Positions 7,081 through 15,663 of a stretch of DNA of 64,000 bases are shown piece after piece (the first letter of the stretch is position 1; each line of letters begins with the position of its first letter). The notes under the pieces are model-generated. The model saw only the letters and a list, made by a program, of their open reading frames with translations. It was not told the DNA's origin and searched no databases. Made by a program: the position numbers and the translations under genes. The stretch comes from JAQBDA01 sp963709875 (GTDB lineage: Bacteria > Chloroflexota > Anaerolineae > Anaerolineales > UBA4823), in assembly GCA_963709875.1 (NCBI GenBank), contig CAVPYB010000011.1:538484-602483 (forward strand), read 5' to 3'.

Positions 7081-9627
7081 TTAGCCCCCAGAAACCAATT
7101 CATTGAGAATAGCCAGCGTCTCCTGCTTGCCACCCATGCCCAGCTCTCCCCCGGGTCCAACGCAGGAAGGGCAGCCATCCAGACATTCGCAGGTCAGCAC
7201 CAGCTCACGGGCGCGCTGGAGCAGCTCGTCATGGATCGTGAACAGCTGCTGGCTCAGCCCGATGCCTGCCGGCACCTGGTCGTAAATCACCACCGCCGGC
7301 ATCCCTTCGCATAAAGCTGACTGCGGGTCGGCGTGCACCCCCAGATCGCGCGAGTCGCACATCAGGAACAGCGGCGCCAGGTGCCCGAGCACGAATGCCA
7401 GCCCTGCCAACCCGCTGCGCACCCGCACGGCGGTCTCCGCCCGCTGGTGGCAGTTCGGACACAGCGTGATCAGGTTCTCCATCCGGTTGGCCTGTTCGTA
7501 ATTAACCATCCCGGAGGTATCCTGGAAAGTACGCAGGGGGGTGATGTGATGCACGTCATGTTGGCGCTCGCCCTCAGCAGCCCCGCACACCTGGCAGCGA
7601 TAGCCATCCCGCAGCCGGACTTCGGCTCTCCTTTTCAACCATTCTGGACCGTACACATTCGGGTCGTTGCGCCACAGACCGCCCTGGCGCAGCTTTTCGA
7701 TCGTCCCCTCGGTCAGTGCCAGCCAGTAGCCGGTGGTCTCCAGGTGGACCGGCGGCAGGTCGAGCGGCTCGATACCCAGCTGTTCGTGGGTGTACCATTT
7801 GACCATCCGGTAGCCGATTACCTGGCTTGTAACTCTGATCTCGCCATAGTATTTGCTGCAGCCGGCTGCCGCATCCTGGTCTAACAGCTCCAACAGTGCA
7901 ACGCTGCTTTCACGGCGCGGCTCGGTGTAGTAGTCGAGGTCCCGCCGGTCGAGATGAGCGATCTTATTCTCCAGGTCCAGCTCCACCACCAGATACGATT
8001 GTGCTTCGTGCAGGTATATTGCCCCTGGGTGCACCATCCAGGGGGCACTGCTGAAGTCGACTTCGCCGATACTGATCTGGATGCCGCCCTGTTCCACCTG
8101 CAGCACAACATTCTGAGGGCTGGCACTGCGCAGCGAGACTTGCTGGGCGGGGTAGCCTTCGCTCATCCAAAAATACCGCCCGTTTGATTGGTGCAGCACG
8201 CCTTCAGCCTGCAGGAAGTCCAGGAACTCTGCTGCCTGTTCCGCCGGCAGGCTGCCGAATGGCTCTCCAGCCTGGAAGGGTAGCTCGAAAGCGGCACAGC
8301 GCAGGTGGTTGAGCAGGATCAGCAGGTTATCCGGGTTGACCAGACCCTGCTCGGGGGAGCGCTGGAAGATGAATTCCGGATGGTGCGCCAGGAACTGGTC
8401 CAGCGGGTCAGCCGTTGCCACCATCACTGCCACCGATTGGTCTTCCCCGCGACCGGCGCGACCGGCCTGCTGCCAGGTGGCTGCGATGCTGCCTGGATAC
8501 CCGACCAGCAAGGCTGCACCCATGGCGCCGATATCGATGCCTAGCTCCAGAGCGTTGGTGGCGACCACTGCACGCACCTGCCCGCTGCGCAGGCCGCCCT
8601 CGATCTGCCTGCGCTGCTGGGGCAGGTAGCCGCTGCGATATCCCCGGATTTCGCCCTCGCCAGCCGGACCGCTGCCCCAGCCGCGCTCATCTGCAGCCTG
8701 CTGTCTAAGGTAGGTCAGGACAAGCTCGATGCCGCGCCTGGAGCGCCCAAAGATGACCGTCTGCAGGCCGTATGCCAGCAAGTCGTCTGCCAGGCGCACG
8801 CTCTCCTGGAATGCGCTGCGCCTTAATCCAAGCTCCGGGTTGACCACTGGCGGGTTATAGATCAGGAAGCTGCGCGCTCCACGGCTTGCACCATCATGTT
8901 CGATGACCGTCACCGGTGCTTCCACCAGCTTTTCGGCCAGCTGCTGCGGGTTGGCGAGCGTGGCTGAAGTCAGGATGAAGCGCGGCTTTGCCCCATAAAA
9001 GCGGGTTATACGCCTAAGGCGGCGCAGTACATTGGCGACATGCGAGCCGAACACCCCCCGATATACGTGCATCTCGTCGATGACGATGAAGTTCAAGTCG
9101 CGGAAGAATTCAGCCCAGATGGTATGGTGGGGCAGGATTCCGGTGTGCAGCATATCCGGGTTGCTGAGCAGCAGCCGGGCGCTGCGACGGATGGCGGGAC
9201 GGGAGTGGGTTGGCGTATCGCCGTCATAGATCGCTGCGGGGATCCCAGGCAGTTCCAATGCCTGCAGGCTGGCAAGCTGGTCCTGCGCCAGGGCTTTGGT
9301 CGGGAAGAGATACAGCGCCCGGGCGCTGCTGTCTGCCAGCAAACGATCCAGCACCGGCAGGCTGTAGCACAAAGTCTTGCCGCTGGCTGTGCCTGTCACC
9401 ACTGCCAGATTTTCATCCGAGCGGGCTGCCTGCCAGGCCTGGAGCTGGTGGCTGTACAGCCTCTGGATGCCCTGCCCGTGCATGGCAGCCAGCAGTTCAG
9501 GGTGCAGATCGCCAGGCAGCTCCGCCCACTGGGCAGGCTTTGCTGGAATCTGCTCCCAGGCAGAGATATTATCTGCCACCGACGGGTCGGACCGCCAGCG
9601 GCTGAGCAGTCTTCCAGCTTCCGACAT
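7081..9627 (-). CDS. MrfA/YprA-like DEAD/DEAH helicase with inserted HNH domain and DUF1998 Cys4
   Basis: The first ~450 residues are a superfamily 2 helicase: motif I TGTASGKT, motif II DEMH, motif III TSAT, motif VI QQAGRAGR. A winged-helix-like middle follows. The C-terminus carries the DUF1998 metal-binding signature CECLDGCPSC seen in MrfA (YprA), which repairs mitomycin-type DNA damage. Unusually, an HNH nuclease-like module (about residues 665-735) is inserted before it: CQVC, the DVHHITPL histidines, then ENLITLCPNCH. The start is taken as the ATG at 9627, two bases after the ROK gene stop; a TTG at 9633 overlapping that stop is possible. Third gene of a sufE-ROK-helicase operon. The functional state of the HNH is unknown. 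Confidence 0.85.
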   Translation of the reverse strand: MSEAGRLLSRWRSDPSVADNISAWEQIPAKPAQWAELPGDLHPELLAAMHGQGIQRLYSHQLQAWQAARSDENLAVVTGTASGKTLCYSLPVLDRLLADSSARALYLFPTKALAQDQLASLQALELPGIPAAIYDGDTPTHSRPAIRRSARLLLSNPDMLHTGILPHHTIWAEFFRDLNFIVIDEMHVYRGVFGSHVANVLRRLRRITRFYGAKPRFILTSATLANPQQLAEKLVEAPVTVIEHDGASRGARSFLIYNPPVVNPELGLRRSAFQESVRLADDLLAYGLQTVIFGRSRRGIELVLTYLRQQAADERGWGSGPAGEGEIRGYRSGYLPQQRRQIEGGLRSGQVRAVVATNALELGIDIGAMGAALLVGYPGSIAATWQQAGRAGRGEDQSVAVMVATADPLDQFLAHHPEFIFQRSPEQGLVNPDNLLILLNHLRCAAFELPFQAGEPFGSLPAEQAAEFLDFLQAEGVLHQSNGRYFWMSEGYPAQQVSLRSASPQNVVLQVEQGGIQISIGEVDFSSAPWMVHPGAIYLHEAQSYLVVELDLENKIAHLDRRDLDYYTEPRRESSVALLELLDQDAAAGCSKYYGEIRVTSQVIGYRMVKWYTHEQLGIEPLDLPPVHLETTGYWLALTEGTIEKLRQGGLWRNDPNVYGPEWLKRRAEVRLRDGYRCQVCGAAEGERQHDVHHITPLRTFQDTSGMVNYEQANRMENLITLCPNCHQRAETAVRVRSGLAGLAFVLGHLAPLFLMCDSRDLGVHADPQSALCEGMPAVVIYDQVPAGIGLSQQLFTIHDELLQRARELVLTCECLDGCPSCVGPGGELGMGGKQETLAILNELVSGG

Positions 9628-9629
9628 GG

Positions 9630-10583
9630 TCAAAATGACTCTGGCTGATCAAGCGCCAGAGCTACCGCGCCCCACTGAGGGGCGTCATCTCCCAGCGCGG
9701 CAGGCAGGATATCGAAGCGCACCTCCGGGAGGGCGGTGCTGCGGGCAGCCTGGATCACTGTATCCCACCACCCCTGACCGGATTTGGTCACCCCGCCGCC
9801 CAGGATGAAGCGCTGCGGGTTGATCAGGTTGGCTGCGTTCCCGATGCCCACACCCACAGCCCGGGCGGAGCGATCCAGCAGCTCCCTTGCCAGGCGGTCG
9901 CCCAGGATGGCTGCTCGGCTGATCAATACACCATCGATCGCATCCAGATTTCCACCGCAAAGCTCGCGCAGGATGCTCTCCTTCCCGGCATTTTCGTATA
10001 GGTGCTGGCGGGCATCCTGTGCCAGGTAGCGTCCGGAGGCCAGTCTCTCCACACAGCCGTTTTTTCCGCACAGGCAGCGCGGCCCATCCGGATCGACCAC
10101 CGTGTGACCGATCTCGCCAGCCATGCTGTCCGCGCCGCGCCAGATCTTCCCCTCCAGGATGATCCCACCCCCCACGCCGGTGCTGATAGTGATATACATC
10201 AGTGTGATACAACCTTTGCCCGCACCCAACCGCAGCTCTCCCAGGGCGGCTGTATTGGCGTCGTTATCTATCCAGACGGGTGCTCCGAACTCCTGCTGCA
10301 GGGTGTCCGCCAGCGGAAAATCCTCCCAACCGGGCACGTGATGCGAGAGGCGCACAGTTCCCGAGCGCGCCTCGACCGGACCGCCAAAGCTGACCCCGAC
10401 TCGGGCAGGTGCCCGGCCGTCGAGCAGCCGCCTCGCCAGCGCGGTCATGGTTGCTAGGTCGTAGCTTGCATCTGCGTTGGGCGGGGAGTAGACCTGCCCG
10501 CGGGCTTGCCAGTCGCCCTCTCCGCTCTCAATCACCCCGGCGGTGTGCTTGGTTCCGCCGAAATCCAACGCCAGGATGATCAT
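9630..10583 (-). CDS. ROK-family sugar kinase
   Basis: A 317-residue protein of typical length. It starts with the ATP-binding DFGGTKHTAGV loop; the second phosphate motif is TGVGGGIILEG, the catalytic Asp lies in WIDNDANTAALGE, and the ROK zinc signature is present as CLCGKNGCVE preceded by EIGHTVVDPDG. These features fit glucokinase, N-acetylglucosamine or N-acetylmannosamine kinases; the exact sugar cannot be told. No helix-turn-helix is present, so it is a kinase rather than a ROK repressor. It begins one base after the sufE stop and ends at the helicase start, so the three genes are translationally coupled. The functional link among them is not obvious. Confidence 0.9.
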   Translation of the reverse strand: MIILALDFGGTKHTAGVIESGEGDWQARGQVYSPPNADASYDLATMTALARRLLDGRAPARVGVSFGGPVEARSGTVRLSHHVPGWEDFPLADTLQQEFGAPVWIDNDANTAALGELRLGAGKGCITLMYITISTGVGGGIILEGKIWRGADSMAGEIGHTVVDPDGPRCLCGKNGCVERLASGRYLAQDARQHLYENAGKESILRELCGGNLDAIDGVLISRAAILGDRLARELLDRSARAVGVGIGNAANLINPQRFILGGGVTKSGQGWWDTVIQAARSTALPEVRFDILPAALGDDAPQWGAVALALDQPESF

Positions 10584-10584
10584 C

Positions 10585-11028
10585 TCAACTCGCGACCGAC
10601 TGCGCAGCCAACCGCTTCATATGCGCCAGGATGGCCGAGAAACCGTTCATACGCTGCATGGTGAGCATACCCTCCAGCCCCATGGCGTAGAAGAAATCTC
10701 CCGGCACACGCAGCACATCTTCAGGAGTAGCGCCTTCAAGCCCAGCAGCCAGGATGGCGGCGAAACCGCGCACCGTGGGCGATTCCTCAGGCACATCGAA
10801 GTAGAAAGTCATATGGTTCGCCTTCGATTCTGAAGCCACATACACCGGGGTCATGCACTCCTCGACTAGGTCCATGCCATCCCGGTTTCCGGCGAGTTCC
10901 TCCGGCAGTGCGGGCATTCTTGCGGCATAATTCAGCAGCAGCTCGATCTTCTCGCGCCCATCGCTGAACTCGAATTCTTCAATGATCTCCTGCAGCCCTT
11001 CGGGAATATGATTCATAGCCTGATCCAT
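10585..11028 (-). CDS. sufE: SufE-family cysteine desulfuration protein
   Basis: SufE accepts persulfide sulfur from the SufS cysteine desulfurase for Fe-S cluster assembly in the cytoplasm. The 147-residue product has the family length and the acceptor cysteine in LVEECMTPVYVASE (the family usually shows GCxSxVW), followed by the expected TFYFDVPEESPTVRGFAAIL core. A Shine-Dalgarno AAAAAGGAA lies 10 bases ahead of the ATG at 11028; an alternative ATG is four codons in. No suf gene partner lies in the window; downstream coupling is to a ROK kinase and a helicase. Confidence 0.85.
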   Translation of the reverse strand: MDQAMNHIPEGLQEIIEEFEFSDGREKIELLLNYAARMPALPEELAGNRDGMDLVEECMTPVYVASESKANHMTFYFDVPEESPTVRGFAAILAAGLEGATPEDVLRVPGDFFYAMGLEGMLTMQRMNGFSAILAHMKRLAAQSVAS

Positions 11029-11080
11029 ACCGTGAAAGTTCCTTTTTCGCAGACATAATTAACCTCAATTCGGGACAAGA

Positions 11081-11133
11081 GTGGGATGTTGGTGTTTCGA
11101 GCTTCGCCGCCTGAAACACCAATATTATCCCGC
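11081..11133. repeat. Long imperfect hairpin upstream of sufE
   Basis: A perfect 10-bp core TTGGTGTTTC / GAAACACCAA is extended by GGGAT / ATCCC arms. It lies ~50 bp upstream of the sufE start, within a 446-bp region without a gene (11029-11474) that also contains two CACCC inverted repeats and a candidate promoter described separately. Confidence 0.5.
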
Positions 11134-11181
11134 TTCTTATTCTTTATCCTGAACTCAAGCTAATTATACTATTGCGTCGAT

Positions 11182-11202
11182 TCACCCATGGAATATGGGT
11201 GA
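11182..11202. promoter_or_regulatory. Candidate operator TCACCCAT-N5-ATGGGTGA
   Basis: A perfect 8-bp inverted repeat with a 5-base spacer, upstream of the plus-strand redox operon. The half-site CACCCAT recurs at 11316 and at 19465 upstream of the second cytochrome operon. Confidence 0.4.
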
Positions 11203-11311
11203 TTTATATTTCTCTCCATGGGGTGATCGCCCCTGAAGCTCCCCAATATTTCTTTAATAACGATGCCTCCCCTCTGGGCAGTGTGCCCCACGATTCTTGG
11301 GTTTTCGAGCG

Positions 11312-11375
11312 TTGACACCCATATCGAAAATCGGGTGTCTCCCCGATTTACCGCCGCCGGTTATTTCCTTATACT
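11312..11375 (+). promoter_or_regulatory. Candidate promoter/operator region of the NrfD-type redox operon
   Basis: TTGACA at 11312-11317 overlaps an inverted repeat GACACCC (11314-11320) / GGGTGTC (11333-11339). The block CACCCATATCGA at 11316-11327 matches CACCCATGTCGA at 19465-19476 in 11 of 12 positions. A -10-like TATACT lies at 11370-11375, preceded at 17 bp by TTTACC. Which -35 is used cannot be decided from sequence. The first gene of the operon begins 100 bp downstream. Confidence 0.4.
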
Positions 11376-11474
11376 GTAAGCAAGATTAGCCGCAGATTAA
11401 CAAGCCCGGGTGATAGGTCGATCTGCACCCACCCGGACACTGCTTATCAGAAGTAAAACGAAATGGAGGCAAGC

Positions 11475-11591
11475 ATGAATGGCCCGCTCGTAATTATGAC
11501 ACTCTTTCTCGTCCGTTTGATTGTCCCCTTCATCATATTGATGACCTTGGGGATGCTGATCGATAAGCGCAGCCGGCAGCTTCATATATAG
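11475..11591 (+). CDS. 38-residue single-pass membrane peptide
   Basis: A short ORF with a strong GGAGG Shine-Dalgarno at 11465-11469, five bases before the ATG. The product is one hydrophobic helix (about residues 4-27, rich in Leu, Ile, Val and Met) followed by the basic tail DKRSRQLHI. It is the first ORF after the candidate promoter and precedes the two-CW protein by about 20-60 bp, so it is probably a small accessory subunit or leader of the redox operon. No homologue is recognised. Confidence 0.55.
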   Translation: MNGPLVIMTLFLVRLIVPFIILMTLGMLIDKRSRQLHI

Positions 11592-11650
11592 ACCAGATTG
11601 GGGGTGTGTGATGGACCCATTAACTGACCTTTCTGACAGTTATCGTTGGC

Positions 11651-11950
11651 TTGCTGATGCGCTTCGGAATACCGATCGCCCTGACGGCGATTGGGATTTT
11701 TTTGCTTAAGCGCCTGGATGAGCGCTGGCAGGCAGACGCACGCCGGGAGCAGCTTGCAGTTCCGCTGGCTCGCAACACGGGCTGCTGGGATGTCAAGAAC
11801 TGCTCGCCGGAGATGCGGGCGAAGTGCAGTGCATATGCACATAAAGATACCCCTTGTTGGCAGCATTTTCGTGAAAAAAGCGGATATCTTCAGGAACAGT
11901 GCCTAGGCTGTGATGTTTTCCGCCATGCGCCTGTCCCTGTGTCGGCTTGA
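11651..11950 (+). CDS. Membrane-anchored two-CW domain protein (start uncertain)
   Basis: An N-terminal hydrophobic helix leads into a ~50-residue cysteine-rich module: a CW pair (CWDVKNC), MRAKCSAYA, a second CW (CWQHF), then CLGCD. This spacing is that of the two-CW domain often attached to chemoreceptors and redox proteins. The open frame from the TTG at 11651 cuts into the helix, which actually continues upstream to a CTG at 11624. A better initiation site, ATG at 11611 after GGGGGTGTG, is in another frame; one indel near 11622-11630 would join MDPLT to LTFLTVIVGLLMRFG. It lies directly ahead of the octaheme cytochrome and probably belongs to that complex, though no role is established. 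Confidence 0.65.
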   Translation: MLMRFGIPIALTAIGIFLLKRLDERWQADARREQLAVPLARNTGCWDVKNCSPEMRAKCSAYAHKDTPCWQHFREKSGYLQEQCLGCDVFRHAPVPVSA

Positions 11951-11987
11951 CATTTTGAAGCAAAGGATTTTATCAGAGGCGAATGCT

Positions 11988-12909
11988 ATGAAAAAATTTC
12001 TAATGCGCATGGTATACGGAGCGGTATTTGCAATCCCCTTGATGCTGGTCACCTATGCACTGGCACTTGCTGCGGGGCAGAACCAGGCAGATATGCCCGC
12101 AGCCTTGCCGCAAGGCTCGGCGGATTGTGCCGTCTGCCATCAGGAGTTCCAGACTGCCTGGGAGAACAGCCGCCACGGCATGGCCACCTCAGACCCAGCC
12201 TTCCAGCTGGCCTGGGGTAAGGCAGGAAAACCGGGCGAGTGCCTGGAATGTCACGTGACCGGATATGATGCGGCGACCGGTACCTGGCAGGCGGATGGCA
12301 TCACCTGTGTCGCCTGCCATAACCCGATCCCGGAAAATCATCCCCTTGAGCCGATGGGCTCAGACCGCTCTTCCAACTTGTGCGGCACCTGCCATAATGA
12401 GACCTATTTCCAATGGCAGATCAGCGGTCACCGACAGGCTGGGCTGGATTGCTATGGCTGCCATGACCCGCATGCCACCGGTCTCGAAAGCTGAGAACGA
12501 AGCTATGATGTGCGCCAGCTGCCACCGCGACCGCTCATCTAACTTTACCCACTCGGCACACAGCCAGCAGGGTCTGACCTGCGCAAACTGCCACCTGGAG
12601 AATATCAACGGTTCCAGCGGTGAAGGACATGGCACAAAAGACCACAGCTTCTTCGTCAGCCTGAACACCTGCAACAACTGCCATGTGTACCAGATGCACG
12701 ATCCCATTGCAGTCCACCCGGAGCATCCAACTCCCGTGCCTGCCGATGCGATGTCATCTGTCGAGACGGTCGTGGTTACTCGAGAGCCGGTCCCGGTCAG
12801 CCCGATAGGGTTTACCGCCCTCTCTGGATTGGTGGGCGTTGCCCTGGGTGTGATCATCGCACCGTGGATCGACCGCCTGCAGCGCCAGCGACGCATCGAG
12901 GATGACTAG
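11988..12909 (+). CDS. Membrane-anchored octaheme cytochrome c (frameshifted)
   Basis: An N-terminal signal or anchor helix (MKKFLMRMVYG then a hydrophobic run ending in ALAAG) is followed by five CxxCH sites (CAVCH, CLECH, CVACH, CGTCH, CYGCH) in the first frame. After a one-base frameshift near 12488 come three more (CASCH, CANCH, CNNCH) and a C-terminal membrane helix with a basic tail. The joined protein (~306 aa) therefore carries eight heme c. The start is chosen at 11988, with AGAGGC upstream. It is followed directly by a ferredoxin-type subunit and an NrfD-type subunit, as in Qrc-, Nrf- and Hmc-like quinone-linked complexes, so it is probably the periplasmic electron exit or entry of that complex. 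Confidence 0.85.
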
Positions 12910-12920
12910 GAGTCAGCATC

Positions 12921-13739
12921 ATGAGTGACGATCAATTGAAAACAGCACAGCCAATCGAAGAAATCAAATCTGCTTTGGGGCGCAGGAATTTCCTGAAGGT
13001 CGCAGCAGTTGGCACCGCGGCGGTAATCGGTTTCCGCAAGGTGCGTCAGACGGACGCTTCCAGCGGCGAGAAAGGCGCTCACCAGTGGGCGATGGTCATC
13101 GACCAGGCAAAGTGCACCGGCTGCGGCTACTGCACCCTGGCATGCCGGGCGCACAACGATGTGCCGCCGGACATCTCCTGGAACCGGGTGATCGAGACCG
13201 GCAAAGTCGGTGACCGGACGGTATTCCTCTCCCGACCGTGCATGCAGTGCGAACATGCTCCCTGCGTGGAGGTATGCATGGTGGGCGCCAGCTACTACCG
13301 CCCGGACGGCATCGTGATGATGGATTACGACAAGTGCATCGGCTGCCGCTACTGCGAGGTCGCCTGCCCTTACGGAGCACGTGCCTTCAACTGGGATACA
13401 TTCGATGGCCCCAACCCTGCCGTCCCCACCTGGGGGCAGCCGGAAGTACCTCGCCGGCCGCGCGGCGTGCCGGAGAAATGCTCTTTCTGCTACCAGCGCA
13501 TCGATCGCGGCCTGATGCTGGGTCTGAAGCCCGGGATCGACAAGGATGCAACACCGGCCTGTGTCGTCGCCTGCCCGGTAGGGGCGCGCATCTTCGGTGA
13601 TCTGAATGATCCGGAATCGAACGTCAGCAAGCTGCTGGCATCCCATCCATACACCCGGCTGCGGGAGGACCTGGGTACCGGACCACGCGTCTACTACCTG
13701 CCCGCTCGCGAGGAGGTGAGTAATGAACAAGTTGGTTAA
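12921..13739 (+). CDS. Tat-exported four-cluster ferredoxin subunit (NrfC/PsrB-like)
   Basis: A 272-residue electron-transfer subunit. A twin-arginine signal RRNFLKVAAVG at residues ~21-31 indicates folded export to the periplasm. Four sets of cysteines for [4Fe-4S] clusters are visible: CTGCGYCTLAC, CMQCEHAPCVEVC, CIGCRYCEVACP and a CSFC...ACVVACP set, as in DmsB, NrfC and PsrB. AGGAG precedes the ATG. The stop overlaps the next gene by 17 bp, so the ferredoxin and the NrfD-type membrane subunit are translationally coupled. No molybdopterin catalytic subunit is present; the octaheme cytochrome upstream takes the partner position. It would pass electrons between quinone at NrfD and the hemes. 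Confidence 0.9.
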   Translation: MSDDQLKTAQPIEEIKSALGRRNFLKVAAVGTAAVIGFRKVRQTDASSGEKGAHQWAMVIDQAKCTGCGYCTLACRAHNDVPPDISWNRVIETGKVGDRTVFLSRPCMQCEHAPCVEVCMVGASYYRPDGIVMMDYDKCIGCRYCEVACPYGARAFNWDTFDGPNPAVPTWGQPEVPRRPRGVPEKCSFCYQRIDRGLMLGLKPGIDKDATPACVVACPVGARIFGDLNDPESNVSKLLASHPYTRLREDLGTGPRVYYLPAREEVSNEQVG

Positions 13740-14973
13740 CCGCCTGCCATTTTCACCATTCACGCTGTGGGTGGTCGGCCTGGGGGTGATCCTGGCAGCC
13801 GGTCTTGCCGGCATGGGGATCGTCTTCTGGAAAGGGCTGTCGGTCACCAACTTGACCGATCTGGTGCCCTGGGGGCTGTGGATCACCATCGACCTGTCTT
13901 CGATCGCCATGAGCGCGGGTGCATTCTCGCTGTGTGCGGCGGTCTACCTGCTGGGTTTGAAGCGCTACCAACCGCTAGCTCGCACGGCTACGTTCATCGG
14001 GCTGATCGGTTACAGTATGGCAGTGCTGACCTTACTGCTGGATATCGGCCGTCCTGATCGCTTCTGGCATGCTCTGGTGTACTGGAACACCCACTCCGTG
14101 CTGTGGGAAGTGACCATGTGCGTCACCCTGTACTTCACCGTGCTGCTGCTTGAATCTGCACCCATCTTCGGGGGGATGCCCTTAATAAAAGGTCGCTTCC
14201 CAGGCATATCGGCGAAGCTCACCAGCGTGCATAAGCTGGCACCGTACCTGGCAATCGTTGGATTAGGGCTGTCCATGCTGCACCAATCCTCACTTGGCGC
14301 GACTTATGGAGTGCTCAAGGCGAGACCCATCTGGTACCGGCCGGACCTGTCGGTGCTGTTCATGGTGTCCGCCATCGCAGGTGGTATATCGCTGACCTTG
14401 CTGGTCACCATGCTGGCAGGTCGCCTGTCACCATCGATCAAGATAAAGGACGACCTGGTGGAGCGACTGGCCTGGATAATCGGCTGGGTGCTGGTTGGCT
14501 ACCTGTATTTCCGCTTCTGGGATGCCTTCTCGATGACCTACACTTATGCTCCCGGTCGTACGGAAGGCTTGCGTGTGCTTACGAAGGGCGCTCTATCCTT
14601 CAATTTCTGGGTAGGTGAGATCCTTCTGGGGATTGTAATTCCCATCATCCTGCTGATAAACAGCCGCTACCGCCGCCAGCCGGTATTGCGAATGCTGGCT
14701 TTGGCCCTGGTTGTCGGCGGGGTGGTCGCCTATCGCTGGGATACGACCATCTCCGGTCAGCTGGTACTGCTTACCTACCTGCCCAACGAAATCGTCGCCC
14801 GCTACACACACTACATCCCCTCCCTGACCGAGTTTATCACCGGTGCCGGGGTCGTAGCATACGGTGTGCTGGCGGTGACTCTGGGTGTGCGTTATCTCAA
14901 TATCGTGGATCACAGCGTGGAAGAACACGTTGAAGTTGTACAGGAATCGGCCCTCCCGGTCGCTGGGGATTGA
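13723..14973 (+). CDS. NrfD/HybB-type quinone-interacting membrane subunit
   Basis: A 416-residue polytopic protein with about ten helices, typical for the NrfD/PsrC/HybB family that oxidises or reduces membrane quinones without heme. A DIGRPDRFWHALVYWNTHS motif after the third helix, and the Trp/Tyr-rich WYRPDLSVLFMVSAIAGG segment, match the HybB/ActC branch. The short hydrophilic C-terminus ends in EEHVEVVQESALPVAGD. With the ferredoxin and octaheme cytochrome it forms a three-subunit quinol:cytochrome module. Transcription would end at the terminator at 14992-15026, behind which a group II intron has inserted. Confidence 0.9.
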   Translation: MNKLVNRLPFSPFTLWVVGLGVILAAGLAGMGIVFWKGLSVTNLTDLVPWGLWITIDLSSIAMSAGAFSLCAAVYLLGLKRYQPLARTATFIGLIGYSMAVLTLLLDIGRPDRFWHALVYWNTHSVLWEVTMCVTLYFTVLLLESAPIFGGMPLIKGRFPGISAKLTSVHKLAPYLAIVGLGLSMLHQSSLGATYGVLKARPIWYRPDLSVLFMVSAIAGGISLTLLVTMLAGRLSPSIKIKDDLVERLAWIIGWVLVGYLYFRFWDAFSMTYTYAPGRTEGLRVLTKGALSFNFWVGEILLGIVIPIILLINSRYRRQPVLRMLALALVVGGVVAYRWDTTISGQLVLLTYLPNEIVARYTHYIPSLTEFITGAGVVAYGVLAVTLGVRYLNIVDHSVEEHVEVVQESALPVAGD

Positions 14974-14991
14974 CCGATAGGGGGTTGATGC

Positions 14992-15026
14992 AAAAACAGC
15001 GGGCAGCACATCTGCCCGCTGTTTTT
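14992..15026 (+). terminator. Rho-independent terminator of the redox operon
   Basis: CAGCGGGCAG and CTGCCCGCTG form the stem, extended by five A/T pairs to 15 bp, with a 5-base loop and a T5 run ending at 15026. It begins 18 bp after the NrfD stop codon and is followed immediately by the group II intron. Confidence 0.85.
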
Positions 15027-15027
15027 G

Positions 15028-15646
15028 GTGCGCCCAGCATGGGCGCTGGCTAGAGGGTGAAAGACCCTTGCGGAGGTTGGTCGCACCAACCGCTAGCTGA
15101 AGGCAAGGGCGCTGTCGTGAGGCAGGGTCTGAAGGAAGCCGAAGGCAAACCTGGGACTTGAGGAACACGAACCTCATAGGAGGCTGTGAGGCTGGACGAG
15201 TTGGCCAATAACAACGAAGTCCGATGCGACCAAGAGCCGAAGCAGAAAATGGGGCAGGTGTGCAGGGAAAGTCAGCGTTCTTACCTGGGGAGGTCTGCCG
15301 TGAGGCCGGGAACGGTAACCCTGATCGAGAGGTCAGGCTGAGGCGGCAGAAGTCAGCAGAGGCCATAGTACCAGCGAGAGCTGGGAAGGGCTGAACATCG
15401 AGAGGATGAGTACGAAGAGCAGTTCGAGGAACGACAGAGAAAGCTGAACGCCTCGGATAGAGGCACTGCTGAGCAAGCAAAATGGGTGAAGCCTGTGGGA
15501 GTTGTGCAGAGGGCCGAGTCGTTCCCGGCACGAGACGGAGGAAAATCCAGCGCCAAGAAGGGTGCCTTTCTCGGTGAACCGCCGGATGCGGACCCGCATG
15601 TCCGGTGGTGTGAGAGGGGGCGGTTAGCCGCCGCCCCCTACTCGAT
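15028..15646 (+). mobile_element. ORF-less group II intron inserted behind a terminator (class C-like)
   Basis: The element starts with GTGCGCCCAGCATGGGCGC, a typical bacterial group II 5' end, followed by a GAGGGTGAAAGACCCTTG block. Near the 3' end a domain V hairpin is visible at 15576-15610 (GAACCGCCGGATGCGG ... CCGGTGGTG), then the GGGGGCGG/CCGCCCCC helix of domain VI and the terminus CTACTCGAT. The interior holds the remnant of an intron ORF: ATGAGTACGAAGAGC with AGGA upstream reaches a stop after 13 codons. No reverse transcriptase remains, so mobility would need help in trans. The position one base after a terminator T-tract is the hallmark of class C introns. Exact 3' boundary uncertain by a few bases. 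Confidence 0.85.
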
Positions 15647-15663
15647 TTTGCGAATTTTTTTGG

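Noticed and set aside
12265..12480. Start of the second cytochrome ORF at 12265 as a separate gene
   Set aside because: Its first ~70 codons are an out-of-frame shadow of the first ORF; the heme sites begin only after the indel near 12488.
14593..15599. Minus-strand ORFs across the group II intron
   Set aside because: They run antisense through the NrfD gene and the structured intron; no protein motif is present.
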